From Eulemur rufifrons (Eukaryota; Chordata; Mammalia; Primates; Lemuridae): a stretch of 64,000 nucleotides of DNA. This document shows positions 24,185 to 48,664 of this stretch, one piece after another. Positions within the stretch are counted from its first letter, which is position 1, and every line of letters starts with the position of its first letter. The DNA lies in NCBI RefSeq assembly GCF_041146395.1, contig NC_090989.1, positions 122,201,501 through 122,265,500 on the forward strand, given 5' to 3'. A model generated the notes under the pieces. That model worked only from the letters and a program-made list of their open reading frames with translations. It had not been told where the DNA came from and ran no database searches. Both the position numbers and the translations under genes were made by a program.

Positions 24185-24397
24185 CTCCCCTCTGCCTCTG
24201 TGGTGCCCAGTGGGCTTACAGATTCCTGTGGCTTTTGGTTTACAGTCCCAGCATCCCTGTGGCCTGGTCACGGGCCTCTCTGGAAGCTCCCCTATCCCTG
24301 GGGCTGCTTTGTCTGCTGTCTTCCATGAGTTTCCATCATTCACTGAGCTGAAAGAGAAACAGGCCCTGCCCAGGGCTGTGTGCAGAGAGGCACTCAT
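24185..24397 (-). promoter_or_regulatory. BFSP2: BFSP2 5' leader / proximal upstream region, open in frame
   Basis: This stretch lies directly upstream of the BFSP2 ATG. It is expected to hold the 5' untranslated leader and core promoter. No TATA box was recognised near a plausible start. It is open in the BFSP2 frame for 71 codons, from an upstream ATG at 24397 ([10 protein letters not shown]..), so an N-terminally extended product is formally possible, though the conserved start is MSERR. Confidence 0.4.
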
Positions 24398-27300
24398 GCA
24401 TTCTTTGAAGCAGGGTCATGTGCCCAACCTCCCAGATTTTTCTGTTGGTGGTGGGGGAGGCTGGATCAGTGCAGGCTATGGAGGTGGATCACTGGGGCTT
24501 GTGTGTTTTACTGCCTAAGAGTGGGCAAGGCAGGCATCAAGCAGCCCCATTTCACAGATGAGTAAACTGAGGCTCAGGGACCTCAGTTCACAAGTGTAGT
24601 GATCACTTGCCCCAGACCTCAGATTACAAACTAGGACTGAATCTCGGTGTTTCAAGGCCAATATCAGTGTTTTCTACATCCCTACGTGTGCTGGTGTGTC
24701 TGAATGCATGAAGGTGGGCACATGTCCACACAGGCAATAGAGGATGAAATGGATGTGAACCAGCCCTGGCAGGAGGCAGCCCCAGGGACCCAAGAGAAAC
24801 AAACCTGCCTGTTGCTTCCTTCACCCTCCCTCAGTCCTGGAAGAAGCTTCAGATGCCTCCCTAGCTTTGCTCTCCCTTCCCTTCTCATCTCTGTCCTCTG
24901 ACACTCTGCTAGTCATCAACTGCTGAACACTGGTCACTCGCTTCACCCCCTGGACCTCATTTTGCACATGCTGGTCTGGGCTCTAACTCTCTGGCGCACT
25001 AGGTAAGGGATCTTGGGCAAATTCAAGTCCCACACATGGTGGGTACCTATGTAGTCATTCCCTACACCTCTGCTTCCCATTTGTCAGAAAACCAATAAAT
25101 AAAAATAACAGAGAGTGTTTTCCGGTAAGCTCTCCAAGGGTGCTCCAAGTTAGGATTAGATGACACCCTGTGGGTTTTAATTCCTGCCGTCAGCACCCAC
25201 TAAGCCGTGTCATCAAGGGCCAAACCTCAATCACTTCTCCAGGATCAGAAAGGTTCCACTGGCCCCAGGGTTGACAACATGGACCTAGAAAACACTGTGC
25301 TTAAGTTTTACCCTGGAGAAACCAGGTAGCTAAAATCCAGAGTTGGATATTTATCCCGTAACATGGGAATACACGTTGAATGAGGGAAGAAGTGAGTACC
25401 AAACCCACCCAGTGCTGTGCGTGATTCCCTAACTTGATCTCGCTGAATGAATTCTCAAGTCAACCTTAGGAAGTAGGCATATAGGGCTGATGTGCATTTC
25501 ACAACCCCCAAAGTATCACATGTCCTGTAATTGGCTATTAACCCCCTTATGTGATGAGGACCCTGAGAGCTGCGATGACTTGCCCATGGTCCCATGTCCA
25601 GAAAGTAGCAGAGGTGGCATGAGAAGGCCTCTTCTGACTCCCAGTCCAGCCACTTTAGGACCCTCCCTATTGCCCACCTTCCAAAGAGAAGGGTACCTGC
25701 CCAAGGTCACACAGGTAAAGTTAAAACACCTGGGTGCCTGCTGAAATATTCTGTGTGCTCTTCCTGCCTACCGATGAGGACACCACAACCCTTCCTTTTT
25801 TTTTTCTCCTACCTTGTCTACTTGAGATGACACAAAAGGTACTTTGTAAACATCAATGTTAGTTATTGGATTAACAGATTAAGGAACCGGCTAGGTCAAG
25901 TAAAGGCTGGTACTGCCCTTCTTTATTTATTTGGATGTAGTACTCTCGCTGGGAACACCACCTCTGGTGCACCCAAACAGGCCTATGGGGCATGTGAGAC
26001 TGTTTTATGACAACCTCCTCCTAATGTAGGTGATACTGACTGGGTCTCAAGGATCTACATTCTTGTGAATTCTAGGAGGTATCGTCCAAGGCTGAATGAA
26101 AGGTTCAAGCTGCTGGTGGAGTTGTTTGCAAAGGTGTCACGTTTAGGCACTGTTATTCTCTACAGAATGCTAATACTCAGTGGCCAGATTACCTTCAGAT
26201 TTCTCCACATGAAAGATATTTACTTTAAATCCTGAGCCTGGAGACAGGGAGAATTAGGACGGGACGCACTTTAATTGACACCAATGTCTCCAAAGACCTG
26301 ATGAGAGATGATTCTATTTTGGAGAAATCACAAACATGTTCAAAAGGATTTGTTTTATCAAATGATGAACCACTAATCCTATTAGCTCATCATGCTCATG
26401 AAATCCAACTTACTGTTGAATCAGATTAAAAAACACAGATAGGCATAAAGTGGTGTTGCTACTGCTTAAGGAAGACTTAAACACTAAAGTGAAAGGAATG
26501 CAAAATGTATTAGCAACTTAATCCTCTGGCTAATAAAATAAGTTTATTTATATATACATGGTAGCTGAATTCTGTGGATAAGGAAAAATAAGTCATACAT
26601 CCACATATGTATATATAACATATGTATCTTTGATTACATATATTATATATAAATTTTACTTTACAAACAGATTTCTCTATATACTCACACACATTGATAT
26701 ATTAAATGCAATAGCTAACAGAAATATTATGATAAGGTTTAAAAGGTCAGACAGGAACACGTTAGAAAATGAATCTCAGAGAAACATTTATCCTGCTTCT
26801 TTGTGGGCTGAAGAGTCTTTGAAGAGAGACAACAACCAAACTCATGTTAAATAGGTTCATACAACATTGAGAACACACATTTTTGAAGGCCATCTTTTTT
26901 TTTTTTTTAAAAAAAGAAAATGCAGGAAGGAAAAAGTCATGATAAAAAAGACCACAGCAACAACACAAACATATGAATCAACATTCAAGTTCAATTTCCA
27001 ATCTGACTATAAGAACATCTATATTCAAAATATACTATCAAACTATTTTTCTTTTAGAGAAAGGAAGCATCAAAGCAGTTATCATCTCTTCCTATCTATT
27101 AGGAAAAAAATAGAGAAGCAGCAGTCTCTGGAAGCCCCTCTGGTGTCTCTGAGGGTCTGATCCCTGTTGGCTGTGCTGGACACAGCGTGGGCCGGGGAGC
27201 CGTGAGGGGAGACAAGGGACGATGCGAGCTGGTGGCAGGTCCATTGGCTGGTGCTGCAAGCAGGTCTGCAACGCCGAGTAGGGGTATGATGATGTCTTCT

Positions 27301-28094
27301 CCCAAGCTATTGCTTGGGCAATCTTGTTTTTTGTTTTTATGATTGCAGGAGGAAGTTTTCAAAAATTACAGCTCTACACCTCAAGGCTTCTCAGAAAAAC
27401 ATGTTCCTCAGGGGCACAATGCTATCGCATTTTGAGAAAACAACGCTAAACCCCAATAAACATTTGATCCTTGAAGAAGGGCAAGCATTCTAAAGCTTCA
27501 GGGCTGGGATCTGCGTCTAAACTCTCCCTGAGAGAAAGGCCCGGGTGTTTCATGCAGATGTGGGTGTTGGTGGGGATGCAGGAATGGGCTTGAAGGGAGC
27601 ACTTTTCTGCCAGAGAAGGCAGTCCTGTTGTTAGCACGGTGGAAACGCCCAGCTGTGTGACGGTAGGGGGACATGGCCTTAGGACGCCCAGAAGTTCTCT
27701 GTGGATTCCTGAGGGCTGCATGCTCCTGCCCACCGTCCATAACTTGCATGGAATTAAACTTGACATCTGATGGTGCCATTGTGAGGTTCCAGGGCACTCA
27801 TCCTCTGGGGTGATGAGACGTCCCCTCTTCCTACTCTGCACATGAGTCTGCTGTCTTCCCCCTTGGCAGCCCAGTTCCCGTCACAGGTGTGCACACAGGA
27901 AAGGAGGGGACGGGGTCACACTGAATCAGGAGGAACCAGAGCCTTAAGAATCCCTCAAAGGACTGTGCACTTGACCATTCTAACATTCAGCTTCTATAGG
28001 AGGTCAGGCTCTCACCTCACCCGTCTGGGGCTCCTGGGCTCTCCAAGTGCTTAAGAACACTTATTAAGAGAAGCAATCAAAGCAATCAGTGCAA
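24398..28094. other. Intergenic region between BFSP2 and TMEM108
   Basis: About 3.7 kb separates the TMEM108 polyA signal from the BFSP2 leader, both genes reading leftwards. It holds MIR-like pieces near 24.54-24.66 and 25.42-25.77 kb, an AT-rich block at about 26.45-27.1 kb with TATATA runs, a homopolymer T run near 26895 and otherwise unique sequence. No exon was recognised. Any distal BFSP2 lens-specific control elements would be expected here or in intron 1, but none can be named from the sequence. Confidence 0.6.
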
Positions 28095-28325
28095 CTGCTT
28101 TGCTTAGAAATACCTTTATTTTATAAAGCCACGGATCATTCTGTAAAGTTTTTGTTTTTTTAAACCACACTTATAAAAAAGATGTTGACAATTTTTAGGA
28201 AAAAAAAGCTGAAAATGTTTCTCATTAAGTCAGGGTTACACAAAGGTTATATTTATAATATATATATTTGTATATTTATAATTTAGAGACAAAAATAGGG
28301 AATGGCAAAGCGAAGGCTGCTGCAG
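28095..28325 (-). terminator. TMEM108: TMEM108 3' untranslated region and polyadenylation signal
   Basis: Left of the TAA stop the minus strand runs through AT-rich sequence (28140-28290, with TATATTTATAA-type runs on both strands) to a canonical AATAAA hexamer at 28120-28115. Cleavage would be expected about 10-30 bp beyond, near 28095-28105. That gives a short 3' UTR of roughly 220 bp. A longer alternative 3' UTR cannot be excluded from sequence alone. Confidence 0.6.
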
Positions 28326-28613
<288 letters not shown>

Positions 28614-29754
28614 TTATAGCAGCTTCCAAAAAGGTTTCCTGTGTAGGTTTCCAGAGATGGTACTGCTTTCCTTGCCGAAGTCAGAGGGGGCTTGCCATGC
28701 ACAACACACAGTGCGTGGCTCACTGCCCTCGTGGGCAAAACTCAGGCCACTTGGACCCCAGACTCTACTTCCTGCCTCTTTCTCGCAGACCTCTGGGAAC
28801 TTCTCTGCTTTTCCTTCCTGAACATAGCCAGGCTTGCCCACGGCTTTCTTTCTTGCCACCCACCTGTCAGAATCTGAGAGACCTGTCAGAGTCTTCAAGG
28901 GCAAATTCTTCTCCCTCTCGAATCCTCCTAGAGCCTGGTCAAAATTATTGCCCCATTTCTTGCAGCACTAGAATACTGAGCTCAACAGATCTAAATTTCT
29001 GTGTGATTGGACAATAGGTGGTAAGTGGAAAATTCAGTCTGCATACTTAACCCCAGGAACAGAAAAGCCTAGAAATAGGCAATCCACTGCCCAGAAAGTC
29101 ATCTGAATGGCTTTGGCAGGGTTTTTGGATTCAACTACCAATGACTGCAAGCATTTGTGGGCCACTGAATGCCTGTACTCAGATTCAGGTCCCGTTATTA
29201 ATTTAGGGACAAAAAAAAGTCATAGCTTGTTCAAATTAAAAAACTAACTTCTCAGAACTTCCAGGCCATTTCAGGGCAAAGCCTAGGCATACTGGCTTAC
29301 GCCAGATTTGCGTAGATTTGTCTTCACTTTAAGGAACCACAATTAACTCTTTGAAGTTTATTTTTAAACAGAACATACACAATAGATAATTTTTGAGCAG
29401 TACTCATTACCCTGTGAATTATAAGGTAATAAAGGAAGAAATTCCATTGTTTTCCGAAGATAAGAACGTCCTTTACTGTCTGGAATTAGCTGAGTACCCG
29501 TCAGAGGGGTGGACATGGGACCAGCAGTCTGACTAAGGAAACTAGAGCAGCACCTCACACAGGAAACAGAAATCCTTTTCTCCACCATGCTTGTGGGTGA
29601 GCAGTGGATGGGAATTTTGGAGGTTGAGATTTGGATTGTTGTTTTACAGTTTTGACAAAGCAAGTATTCACCGAGGTGAACCATGGGGGTATGTTTCACT
29701 GAATAAACAATATAAAAAGAGAAAGTTATGCAGGAAATAACCAAGGTAAAAAAG

Positions 29755-29865
29755 AAGAAAAAAGGGGAGGAGGAGAAGGAGAGGGACGAAGAGGAAGAGG
29801 AGGAGGAGGAAGAATGAGGGGAGGAGGAGGAGAAGGAAGAGGGAAAAAGAAGAAAGAATGGAAGG
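29755..29865 (+). repeat. Purine-rich GGA/GAA low-complexity tract
   Basis: About 110 bp almost free of pyrimidines on the plus strand, made of GAGGAGGAGAAGG-type units. It yields Ser/Leu/Phe-rich spurious open frames on the minus strand. Confidence 0.9.
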
Positions 29866-30739
29866 TTTCCAAGCACCATTTTGGCCCCACAATTTTGCCT
29901 GTACAGCCTGGATTTGTGTTTGCTGCTTGCATTAGCACAGAAGGGGGCCGGGCCCCAGAGGAACTTGCTTAGGCAAAGCACTTGGCGGTCTCCAAAGCTG
30001 GCAGCTAAAGGGCAGGTGTCCCGAGTGCGTGTCCTGAGGACTTGGGATATGGTGGAACATGCCCCAGGACCTAACGACCACTCTGTGTAGGGTCGGCAGT
30101 GCGCGTGTGCCCAGCTGTCTTCATCCTGGCTCGGGCTGCCTGTGTTTTCCCTCAAATACCGTGAGCCCAGAGAGTCAGAACAAATTGTAACATTACTCTG
30201 AACAAAGCAGAATGAAGGGAGTTCACTGCTGGGAGGGAAACAGCAATAAAATCCACTCTAAAGCCGAAGTGAGCTCGGTGCTGCGGTCTACGCGCCCCCT
30301 GCTCCCGGGAGCACGGCTGGCTGGGGTGGCCCTTCCGTCCAGAGCCCAGGCTTGTGCTGGATGGTGGCCCTGGTGCTGTGTGCTGGAATGACTAACTGGA
30401 ATATTCTACAAACCAGGGCCTTTCTTACAGTGCATTCACAAGCACTGTCCTTTGGCTTTGGTTTTCATTTGCCAATCTGTAAAGAGAGTATGAGAAACCT
30501 AGAGTTCAGGTATTCACAGCCTGTACCACAGCAGGGCCAGCCCCTTTGCCAAGTCTCACATTTTTTCACCCACTACAGCAGTTCTCAGCAGCCCTTGTTG
30601 CCATTGCCAAATGTGCCCTGGCTACACTGACGGTTGATGCCTCCTGAAACTGGCCCCTCTGTTGCCCTGGGATAAAATTATTTTGTTGAGCATTGATGCT
30701 GTTAGGCCCCGGGCTGGGCGATGGGCACATTGTGGTGAA

Positions 30740-31345
30740 CGAAATCTATAGTTCATTCGATAGACATTTACCAAGTGCCCACCATGTACCAGGTGCTGTT
30801 CTAGGTGCTTAGAATAGAGCAGTGAACACAACACACAATGCTCCTGTCCTCAGGCCACTTGTGTCCCAGCAGGAGAGCCAGACCTCAAACCAGTCAACAG
30901 CGAGACAAGGATGCAATGTCGGGTGGTGAGAAGCGCTCTGAAGACCAATAGAGCAGGAAAGTGGACAGAGTACAAAGGTGGGGTCTAATCGATACAGGGC
31001 AGTCAGGGAAGACTTGCCGGAGGAGGGGATGTTTGAACAGAGACCTGAAGGAAGTGAGGGCGGAGGGCATCCAGGAGAAAAGCATTCCAGACAGGCGCAA
31101 GGGTAAGGCTCTCCGGGGCTGGGGGCAGGCTTTCTGTGCAGGAGGAAGAGCGAAGAGGCCGGCGTGGCTTGAGTGTGAGATCACGGGGAAGTGTGGTGGG
31201 GTCAGGAGGGGGGCAAGGGCCAGCTTATGTGGGGCATGGAGAGGGGAGTCTGGACTTTACTCAAGTGTGGAGAGGGGCCATTTGAGAGCTGAATCACGGC
31301 TTCTTTGGGGCCCTGCCTGGAAAAGATCATCTGGCTACTGTGTGG
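30740..31345 (+). repeat. L2 element, 3' region
   Basis: TTTACCAAGTGCCCACCATG, CAGGTGCTGTTCTAGGTGCT and GCAGTGAACAC, then GGGAAGACTTGCCGGAGGAG, follow the L2 3'-end consensus. Further L2 stretches with the same phrase order lie at 32.07-32.49 kb and 33.94-34.33 kb. Confidence 0.75.
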
Positions 31346-32729
31346 GGGTCAGACTGCAGGAGGCAAGACGGTAGTGGGGAGCCCTGTCTTCAGAGGCCAT
31401 CGCCTCTGAAGTCACGATGTGACAGATGAGGGTGGCGAGGGTGGCCTGGGTGGGGAACAGCAATGCAGGCTCGCCCTTAGCAAGAGCCAATGAGATTCGC
31501 CAACAGATGGGTTGTGTGTGAGAGGGAAAGGCTCTGGCGGTGCCCTCTACATGAGGAACACCAGGTGAGTGCCGGGTTTGGGGATGGGGAGGGGAAATCC
31601 AGGTGCAATCCTGGGTGTGTTGACTTCGAGATGCCTATTAGGCACATGCAGCACATCTCAGAACCTGAGCCCCTGGGTGTGAGTGTCTTGAGCTAGGGGA
31701 GTCACCAAGGCTACAGGATTTGGAGTCAGCAGAGCAGAGGTGATATTTAAGTCACAGGACTAGGTAGAAAGAAAAGAAAAGTGGTGGCAGGACTGAGACT
31801 GGGCACTCCAGGGAAGAGAGGTTGAGAGAAGGAAAAGGAACCAGTAACAGAGGTGCAGAAGGAGCTGCAGGAGGTGGGGGAGAAGCAGAGAGAATGGGGT
31901 CTCTGCTGCCCATGAGGAGTGAAGAAACACCTTAGGGAGGAAAGGATGGACCGTGCCAATGCTTCCGACACAAGGACCAAGCGCTCAGGACCGACCACTG
32001 CCTTAGCAATGCAGAAGCAACTGGTTACTCTAGTGAGGGAGAGAGCTACGAAAGTAACATCAGACCAGTAGCCACATAATCACAGCTGTCATAAGTGCCA
32101 TGACAAGCACGCTAGGGGGCTGAGACCATGTGACAGGACAGCTGAGCCCAGCCTGGCAGGTCGGGGGAGGCGCCCCAGAGGAAGTGACGCTTAGACTGGC
32201 CCCTGGATGATGGGTAGGAGTCACTGAGGCCAACAGTGAAGAGGATGGTGGGCAGGGACAGAAGACACGGCAGGAGAGGAACAGCTCATGCACAGACCCG
32301 GAGCGGGTGAGACATAACTTGGTGCCGTGACGAACAGAAAGAAACCCAGTGTGGCTGCAGCTCAGCACAGGAGGGAGAGGGGCATGAGATGGGGCTGTAA
32401 AGCTGGGCTGGGTCTAGGTCCACCTCGTAGGCCCTGTGGAAGACTTTGAACTTAGAGCAACGGGCAGCGACCGAAGGGTCCTGAGCATGGGAGCCAGGTG
32501 GAAAGCTCACTGGCTGCGGGGGGGAGGGATCTGCAGGGGAAGCTGGGGGTCGTACCTCCCCAAGGGCTTTTCTCAGTCTCGCTGCCTGCACTCAGACACC
32601 TGCCAGCTTTCTCCTGGGCCACCTCAATTGCATCCTAGTTGACCCACCTATTTTTAGTCTGGTTTTCTGTTTGTCATTCCAACCATTCATCTATCTATCA
32701 ACCACCCTTCTTTTCCTCCCTTATCCATT

Positions 32730-33360
32730 TGCTGATCACACACAGAGGGCTTTCACCAGGCCGTCAACACACTCCTTCTAAAACTGGGCCTCCCAACCAT
32801 CAAAACTTTCACTGACCCTCTGCTGCTCAAAAGTAAAGGCCAAACTCCATAACGCCCTACTCGAGGCTGTGCCTAATCTGGCCTTCATCCTGCTTTCCTG
32901 CTGCACCCTGGCCCCTGCCACACCCCCCACGTGAGAATGGGCAGAGCATGGACTCTGTGGTCAGAGTCCCAGGTTCCAAGCTCAGTGCTCCCACGGGCCA
33001 GCCCCGTGTCTGGGGCAAACACTCCCCGACCCAGTGTATCCTCTCCTTCATGGGCTACACCTAGCACGCACCCCCATTTACTCAGGCTATTGCCTTGTTG
33101 GGACGCCTGTTGAAATCCATTTATCCTTCCTAGCACGTCCCTGGGGAAGGCTTTCCTCCCCTGGGTGTCCATAACTCTTTGTCTATACCTTGTCTTGTGA
33201 TTCTGCTAATTTGTTTTGTTTTTGAGTGATGCTGGGCTTTGTTCCGCCAGCACATCTCAGAACCCGAGCCCCTGGGGAGCAAGCTCTCATCTTCATAGCC
33301 CCCCAAGAGTGCTTGCCACAAAATGGGTCCTCACTGAGTATTTGTTGATTGATTTGTTCC
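32730..33360 (+). repeat. L2 element, with a MIR-like insert
   Basis: AAAGTAAAGGCCAAACTCCA, CTGTGCCTAATCTGGCCTTC and later AGTGCTTGCCACAAAATGGG and CTCACTGAGTATTTGTTGAT follow L2. The interval 32935-32995 looks MIR-derived. Confidence 0.65.
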
Positions 33361-33368
33361 CAGAAACC

Positions 33369-33480
33369 AAAAGTCCCAGGAACAGCGCTTTCCAAACTGT
33401 AATGTGCAGAGAGCACCTGGGGATTCCTGCTAAAATGCAGATCCTGGTTCAATAGGGCTGGGGCGGGGCCCACAACCTCT
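33369..33480. repeat. MER5A-like hAT-Charlie fossil
   Basis: AGCACCTGGGGATTCCTGCT and AAAATGCAGATCCTGG followed by GGGCTGGGGCGGGGCCCAC match MER5A. It ends about 160 bp from the TMEM108 penultimate-exon donor. Confidence 0.65.
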
Positions 33481-33618
33481 TGAGTGTTACCAATACTGCT
33501 GGTCCACAGGCCATGCATCGAGGACAGGGGCACTCACAAGTGAGCACATGCCCCGTGGCTCTCTTTGGGGCCTGCATCTTTCTCTGCAGTGGGGTCAGCC
33601 CTTCCAGGGGGACCCCTA

Positions 33619-44453
<10,835 letters not shown>

Positions 44454-46537
44454 TTATGGCCTGGGCCTTCCTTACGCATGAACTTGGGAAGCTCTGGGAA
44501 CTCCCGAGGTCCACACTGGAGCTGAACACTCAGTCAGACAGAACCATACGAGGAGTTGGGGCAGGTCTGTCAGGTAGGTGCTACCCAGCACCTGTCGGGA
44601 AGAGAAACCAGCACGAGGGGGAAGCAGAGCAGCTAACCCAGCCAGCACCGTCCTTTCCCATGTGCCTCTGAAGTGTTGTCAACCCCCGCACCCCTCCGCC
44701 ATTCCAGGGCAGCTTCTCAGATGGGCTGGAGCTGCGGGTGCAGAATTAGGCTTGTGGCCTCCACATCTGCCTCTTCCTCTGCAACCACAGAGTGGTCAAG
44801 GCCACCTTGCCCACAGGGAAGCCTGCAGCTTTGTGTGAGCCACCCGAGCTGATGAGGAAGGCCTGGGTGGCCAGAGCTGACCAACTCCTGTGCCCTTTTC
44901 TGAATCTTCCATCTATAAACCGGACAGAGGTACAAGTGGACAGACCTCTGTTCCTTCAGGCCCATTCACTAAACAATTAAAGAAGATCTACCCGCTCCTT
45001 GATCTTGGAGGACACAAATATGAACAGGGCAATCTCCGGCCCTGCACGAGCCTGCACACATCCACAAACAATCCTAAAATAAGACACAGATGTCTCAGTG
45101 CCATAGGAGAGTGACAGGCAGGAGGGGACAGGGGTCCAGAGAAGGGCAACCAGATCTGGAGCTCATAATGCACTTAGCACAGTCTGGAAGAGGAGATGCA
45201 ATCTGTGAACACCGGCTGGCATGATGTCATTATTATCACCTGCTTTTCCTATGGCACTCACATGGCTGAACTCTGTGCAAAGTCGTCATTGGTGATACCT
45301 AGCCTTTTTGAGTAGAAAGAGTCCTTTTGAAGATGAAAAAAAAAAATGGATTTTGCATGATAGTCAATGTGTGTACTTCTAGTTCATTGAGAAAATGCAC
45401 AAGAACAAAAGCCTCTAAGTTTAAAAACATTTCTAAATATGTATGGATTTTATTAATCATAACAGCAGGTAGGTGCCTATATTGAAAAACAGTGCCTCAG
45501 ACACACATGAGATGTAGGCTGTATTCAGATTGTGGACTGTAAGACTGGCTGTTTCCTGACAACACATGAGTTGGGAAGAGCTGGTCTCTATTGCTGAGAA
45601 GAGGCCAGACCAAGGCCTGATTCTGAGCCGTGAATGCCTCCTTGTTCACACGAACCCCCTTGTCACTCTCAGGCCTTTCCTTCAGCCTGCGCCGGGCCCC
45701 CAGACTACGGATAGAGAGCTCTGTCTCCATCTGCTAACGCTCTCAGAGCCTCTGGCCCCATCAGATTCCAGCAGGACAAAGGCCCAAAGCAGGGGCCCTG
45801 GCTGTGATGTGCACGTGTCTGATGGGGAAGGCAAGGGCCGGGGCGAGATTCTCGGAAGCAGAGAGAGGGAGATCTCCTGGTGGCCTTTGACACCAGGCCT
45901 AGGAGAGGATCACATTAGGTGTGTGGCAGGGCTGTTGGGTGGACAAGCGTCCCCCTTACCCTGCACTTCCAAATTAGTAGGTGGGGGGAGGATGAAGGAC
46001 TTCAGATTTAACAGAGGGGTGGCACCCACCACCTCTAGGACCAATAATTTCCCCTAATGAACCTCTTTCTTCTAAGTTTGCATTCATGATCTAGACCATA
46101 TACCAATAGTATGCTCTGCTTATTCAAATGAATCCTAAAAACTGTTTACCGAGCACCTGCTCTAGCCCAGGCATTCAGGCTCAATTTAATTCTCAGGAAC
46201 ACTCAGTGGGGTAGGACATTGAGGTTCAGGGAGATTAGGTAACATGCAGAAAGTCACATTGTAGCAGAAGTATGTGAGACCAGGGCTGTTCCTAAAATGC
46301 GTGCTTTTTCTGGTCAACTACCATCAATGACACAGGAGGAAGAAGAGCAGTAAGTTGCCTCCACAGAAGAAACCACGTGCTGCTGTGCTCTGTGGTCAGA
46401 GGTTAGGCCAGCTCCCTGCCGCAGCTTAATACTACAGGGACAATCTATTCTTAGGGCTGCTGGTGGTGACCTCCAGCGTTTTGAGGAACATTCCCTTCTA
46501 AGTCTCTGGCTCACAAGTGCCTTGGTTCAGTATAAGT

Positions 46538-46938
46538 TGTTAAGGATTGAATTGAGCACCATCAAACTCCTATGTTGAAGCCCCAACCTCTAGTACCTCA
46601 GAGTATGACTGTATTTGGAGGTGAGACCTTCAAAGAGGTGATTAAGATAAGACTTGTCCTAAGGCCCAATAGGGCGGGCCTTAACCCAATCTGACTGGTG
46701 TCCTCAGAAGAGGACATCAGGACCTACAGAGACTCCAGGGCGTGTGTACACAGGCACAACCACGTGGAGACAAAGCAGCAAGAACATGCCGGCTGCAAGC
46801 CAAGGAGAGGGGCCAGAGCAATCCAGCCTTGCCGGCACCTTGATCTTGGACTTCCCAGGATCCAGAACTATGAGAAACAGATTTTTAAGCCACCCAGCCT
46901 GTGGTACTCTGTTATGGCAGCCCTAGCAAACTGGTACA
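46538..46938 (+). mobile_element. MLT1-type LTR
   Basis: Begins TGTTAAGGATTGAATTGAGC and carries TATGTTGAAGCCCCAACCTC, ACCTTGATCTTGGACTTCCC and an end with TTATGGCAGCCCTAGCAAAC. It is the same family as the copy at 8356 and also appears solo. Confidence 0.8.
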
Positions 46939-47712
46939 TGTGTCTTATAGTAGAGATCCTCTGAAAAAGGAGGGATGGAGACAGGGCTTTTGTGCAGGTG
47001 GTTTATATTGGGAAGTGATCCGAAAGGTCAGCTGTGGGGGCCTGAGACGAGTGGAACAGGGAAACCAATCTGCTCGTAACAGGGCAGGCTATGAGTTACT
47101 GCAGGTAGGCACCTCAAACTCCCTGGGACCTCCCATGAGCAGAGCAGGCTGCACCTCAAATTGCCTGAAAGGGGCACTCACGCACAGGCTCCCATCCCCA
47201 CTGGCCAAGGGCTGCCCCTTGGGTGCTCACCCCACTACGTTTCCTGGCTGCCAGGAGTTGCGCTTGGCTGGTCAGAGAAGCCCTGGGCCAAGGGGCTGCC
47301 TACCTGTGCCCAGCTGGTGGCTGCTGCAACAGCTGGAGTTAAAATTAAGGGCCCAAGGATTCCTGGGGCCAAGCACCAGATGTGTCAGATACAGAGACTG
47401 GAGACCAAGGACACAGCAGTCTTTTGGCAGCAACATCAAGGGCAACACAAAGCTTTAGGAGAGACACTGACTGACCCCAGGGACAGGCCTTTGGATGGGA
47501 GCCACCCCAGCCTCTAGGACAACTTCTGCAGCACTCCAGAGGCAGAAGGGTTAATACAGACTGGTCTTTAAAATACACAGGGAAAGAAATTCCTCTGACT
47601 TTCCCATCATCAGTGCTCCAGGGGCCAATGCTTCCAGCCAGGAAGCCCATGACCAGAATCCTCAGCGTTTTAAGATGTACAGAGTAAGTAAATGTTTGTC
47701 CTGCTCCTGCTT

Positions 47713-47740
47713 TGTTTTTTTGTTTGTTTGTTTGTTTAGT
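47713..47740. repeat. (TTTG)n short tandem repeat
   Basis: Several TTTG units after TTTGTTTTTT. Confidence 0.85.
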
Positions 47741-48664
47741 TGCCAGCATCCCCTGAAGTTATTTTTCTCTCTAGGAGGACTGTAGAGTTACCTCTCAGAC
47801 CTTTCGTCTTTGGACTTTAGAGTAGATCTTTGGTATGATGCATGGACACTGCCTTCCTGGGTGCCAAGGGTTTTCACCTGGAGGGTGACATTTAGATGCC
47901 ACAATGAGAGAGGACCTAGAGTGCTTCTAATCCAATCCCCTTATTTCACAGGGGGGCAATGGAAGAAGGGAAGTGACTTGCCTAAGAACTCTCAGCTAGT
48001 TGGGGACACAGCCTGGACCACAGCCATTATTTCAAAGCAACTTTTCATTTTTCTCATAAAAATCACTATAATGTTGCACCATCCAAACACCACCTTCAAT
48101 TTCTACTGTCACCTTCAATATGGAAATCAGACAAGTTTACCTCTCCTCTTCTGCACAAAAGGTTAACAACTAAATGCGATGCATACTGTCACAATAAACA
48201 CGCAAGGCCTTCAACCCAGGGCTTCCCTAACACATGCAAATGTTCATTCAGGGCCCTTTGTGCTGGCCTGCACATTCCCCCTCCCCACAATCTGGGGCTA
48301 CTGCCTCTTTGCATATTATTTGCATTGATTTGCATAACGGACTCTGGTGCCTCTAATTCCAAATATGTAAGAGAGACTAAAACTGAAATCTAGTTTGACG
48401 TGCTTGAAGTGTGGAACCGATTTTTAAAACATGTTGGAATAAAGACAAGCGTGTGTGTGGGGTAGAAACCCACAGATTGATGGGTGCCCAGATGTCATGG
48501 GAAGGCCTCCTCCTACCAAAATTCCAATGCATACGTGAGCTCAGAACCCAAGGGAAGGAAAGGCCCTCCTCCTTCTGTTTATTTGGTTGGCTGCCCACAG
48601 TCCATATTGGGCATGACATCTGCATCTGGCAAAGGCAAGGAGGGAATTGGTGAAGAGAGAAATA

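Noticed and set aside
29364..30155. 263-codon minus-strand open frame in the last TMEM108 intron
   Set aside because: Much of it is Ser/Phe/Leu low complexity produced by the purine-rich tract; no domain is recognisable.
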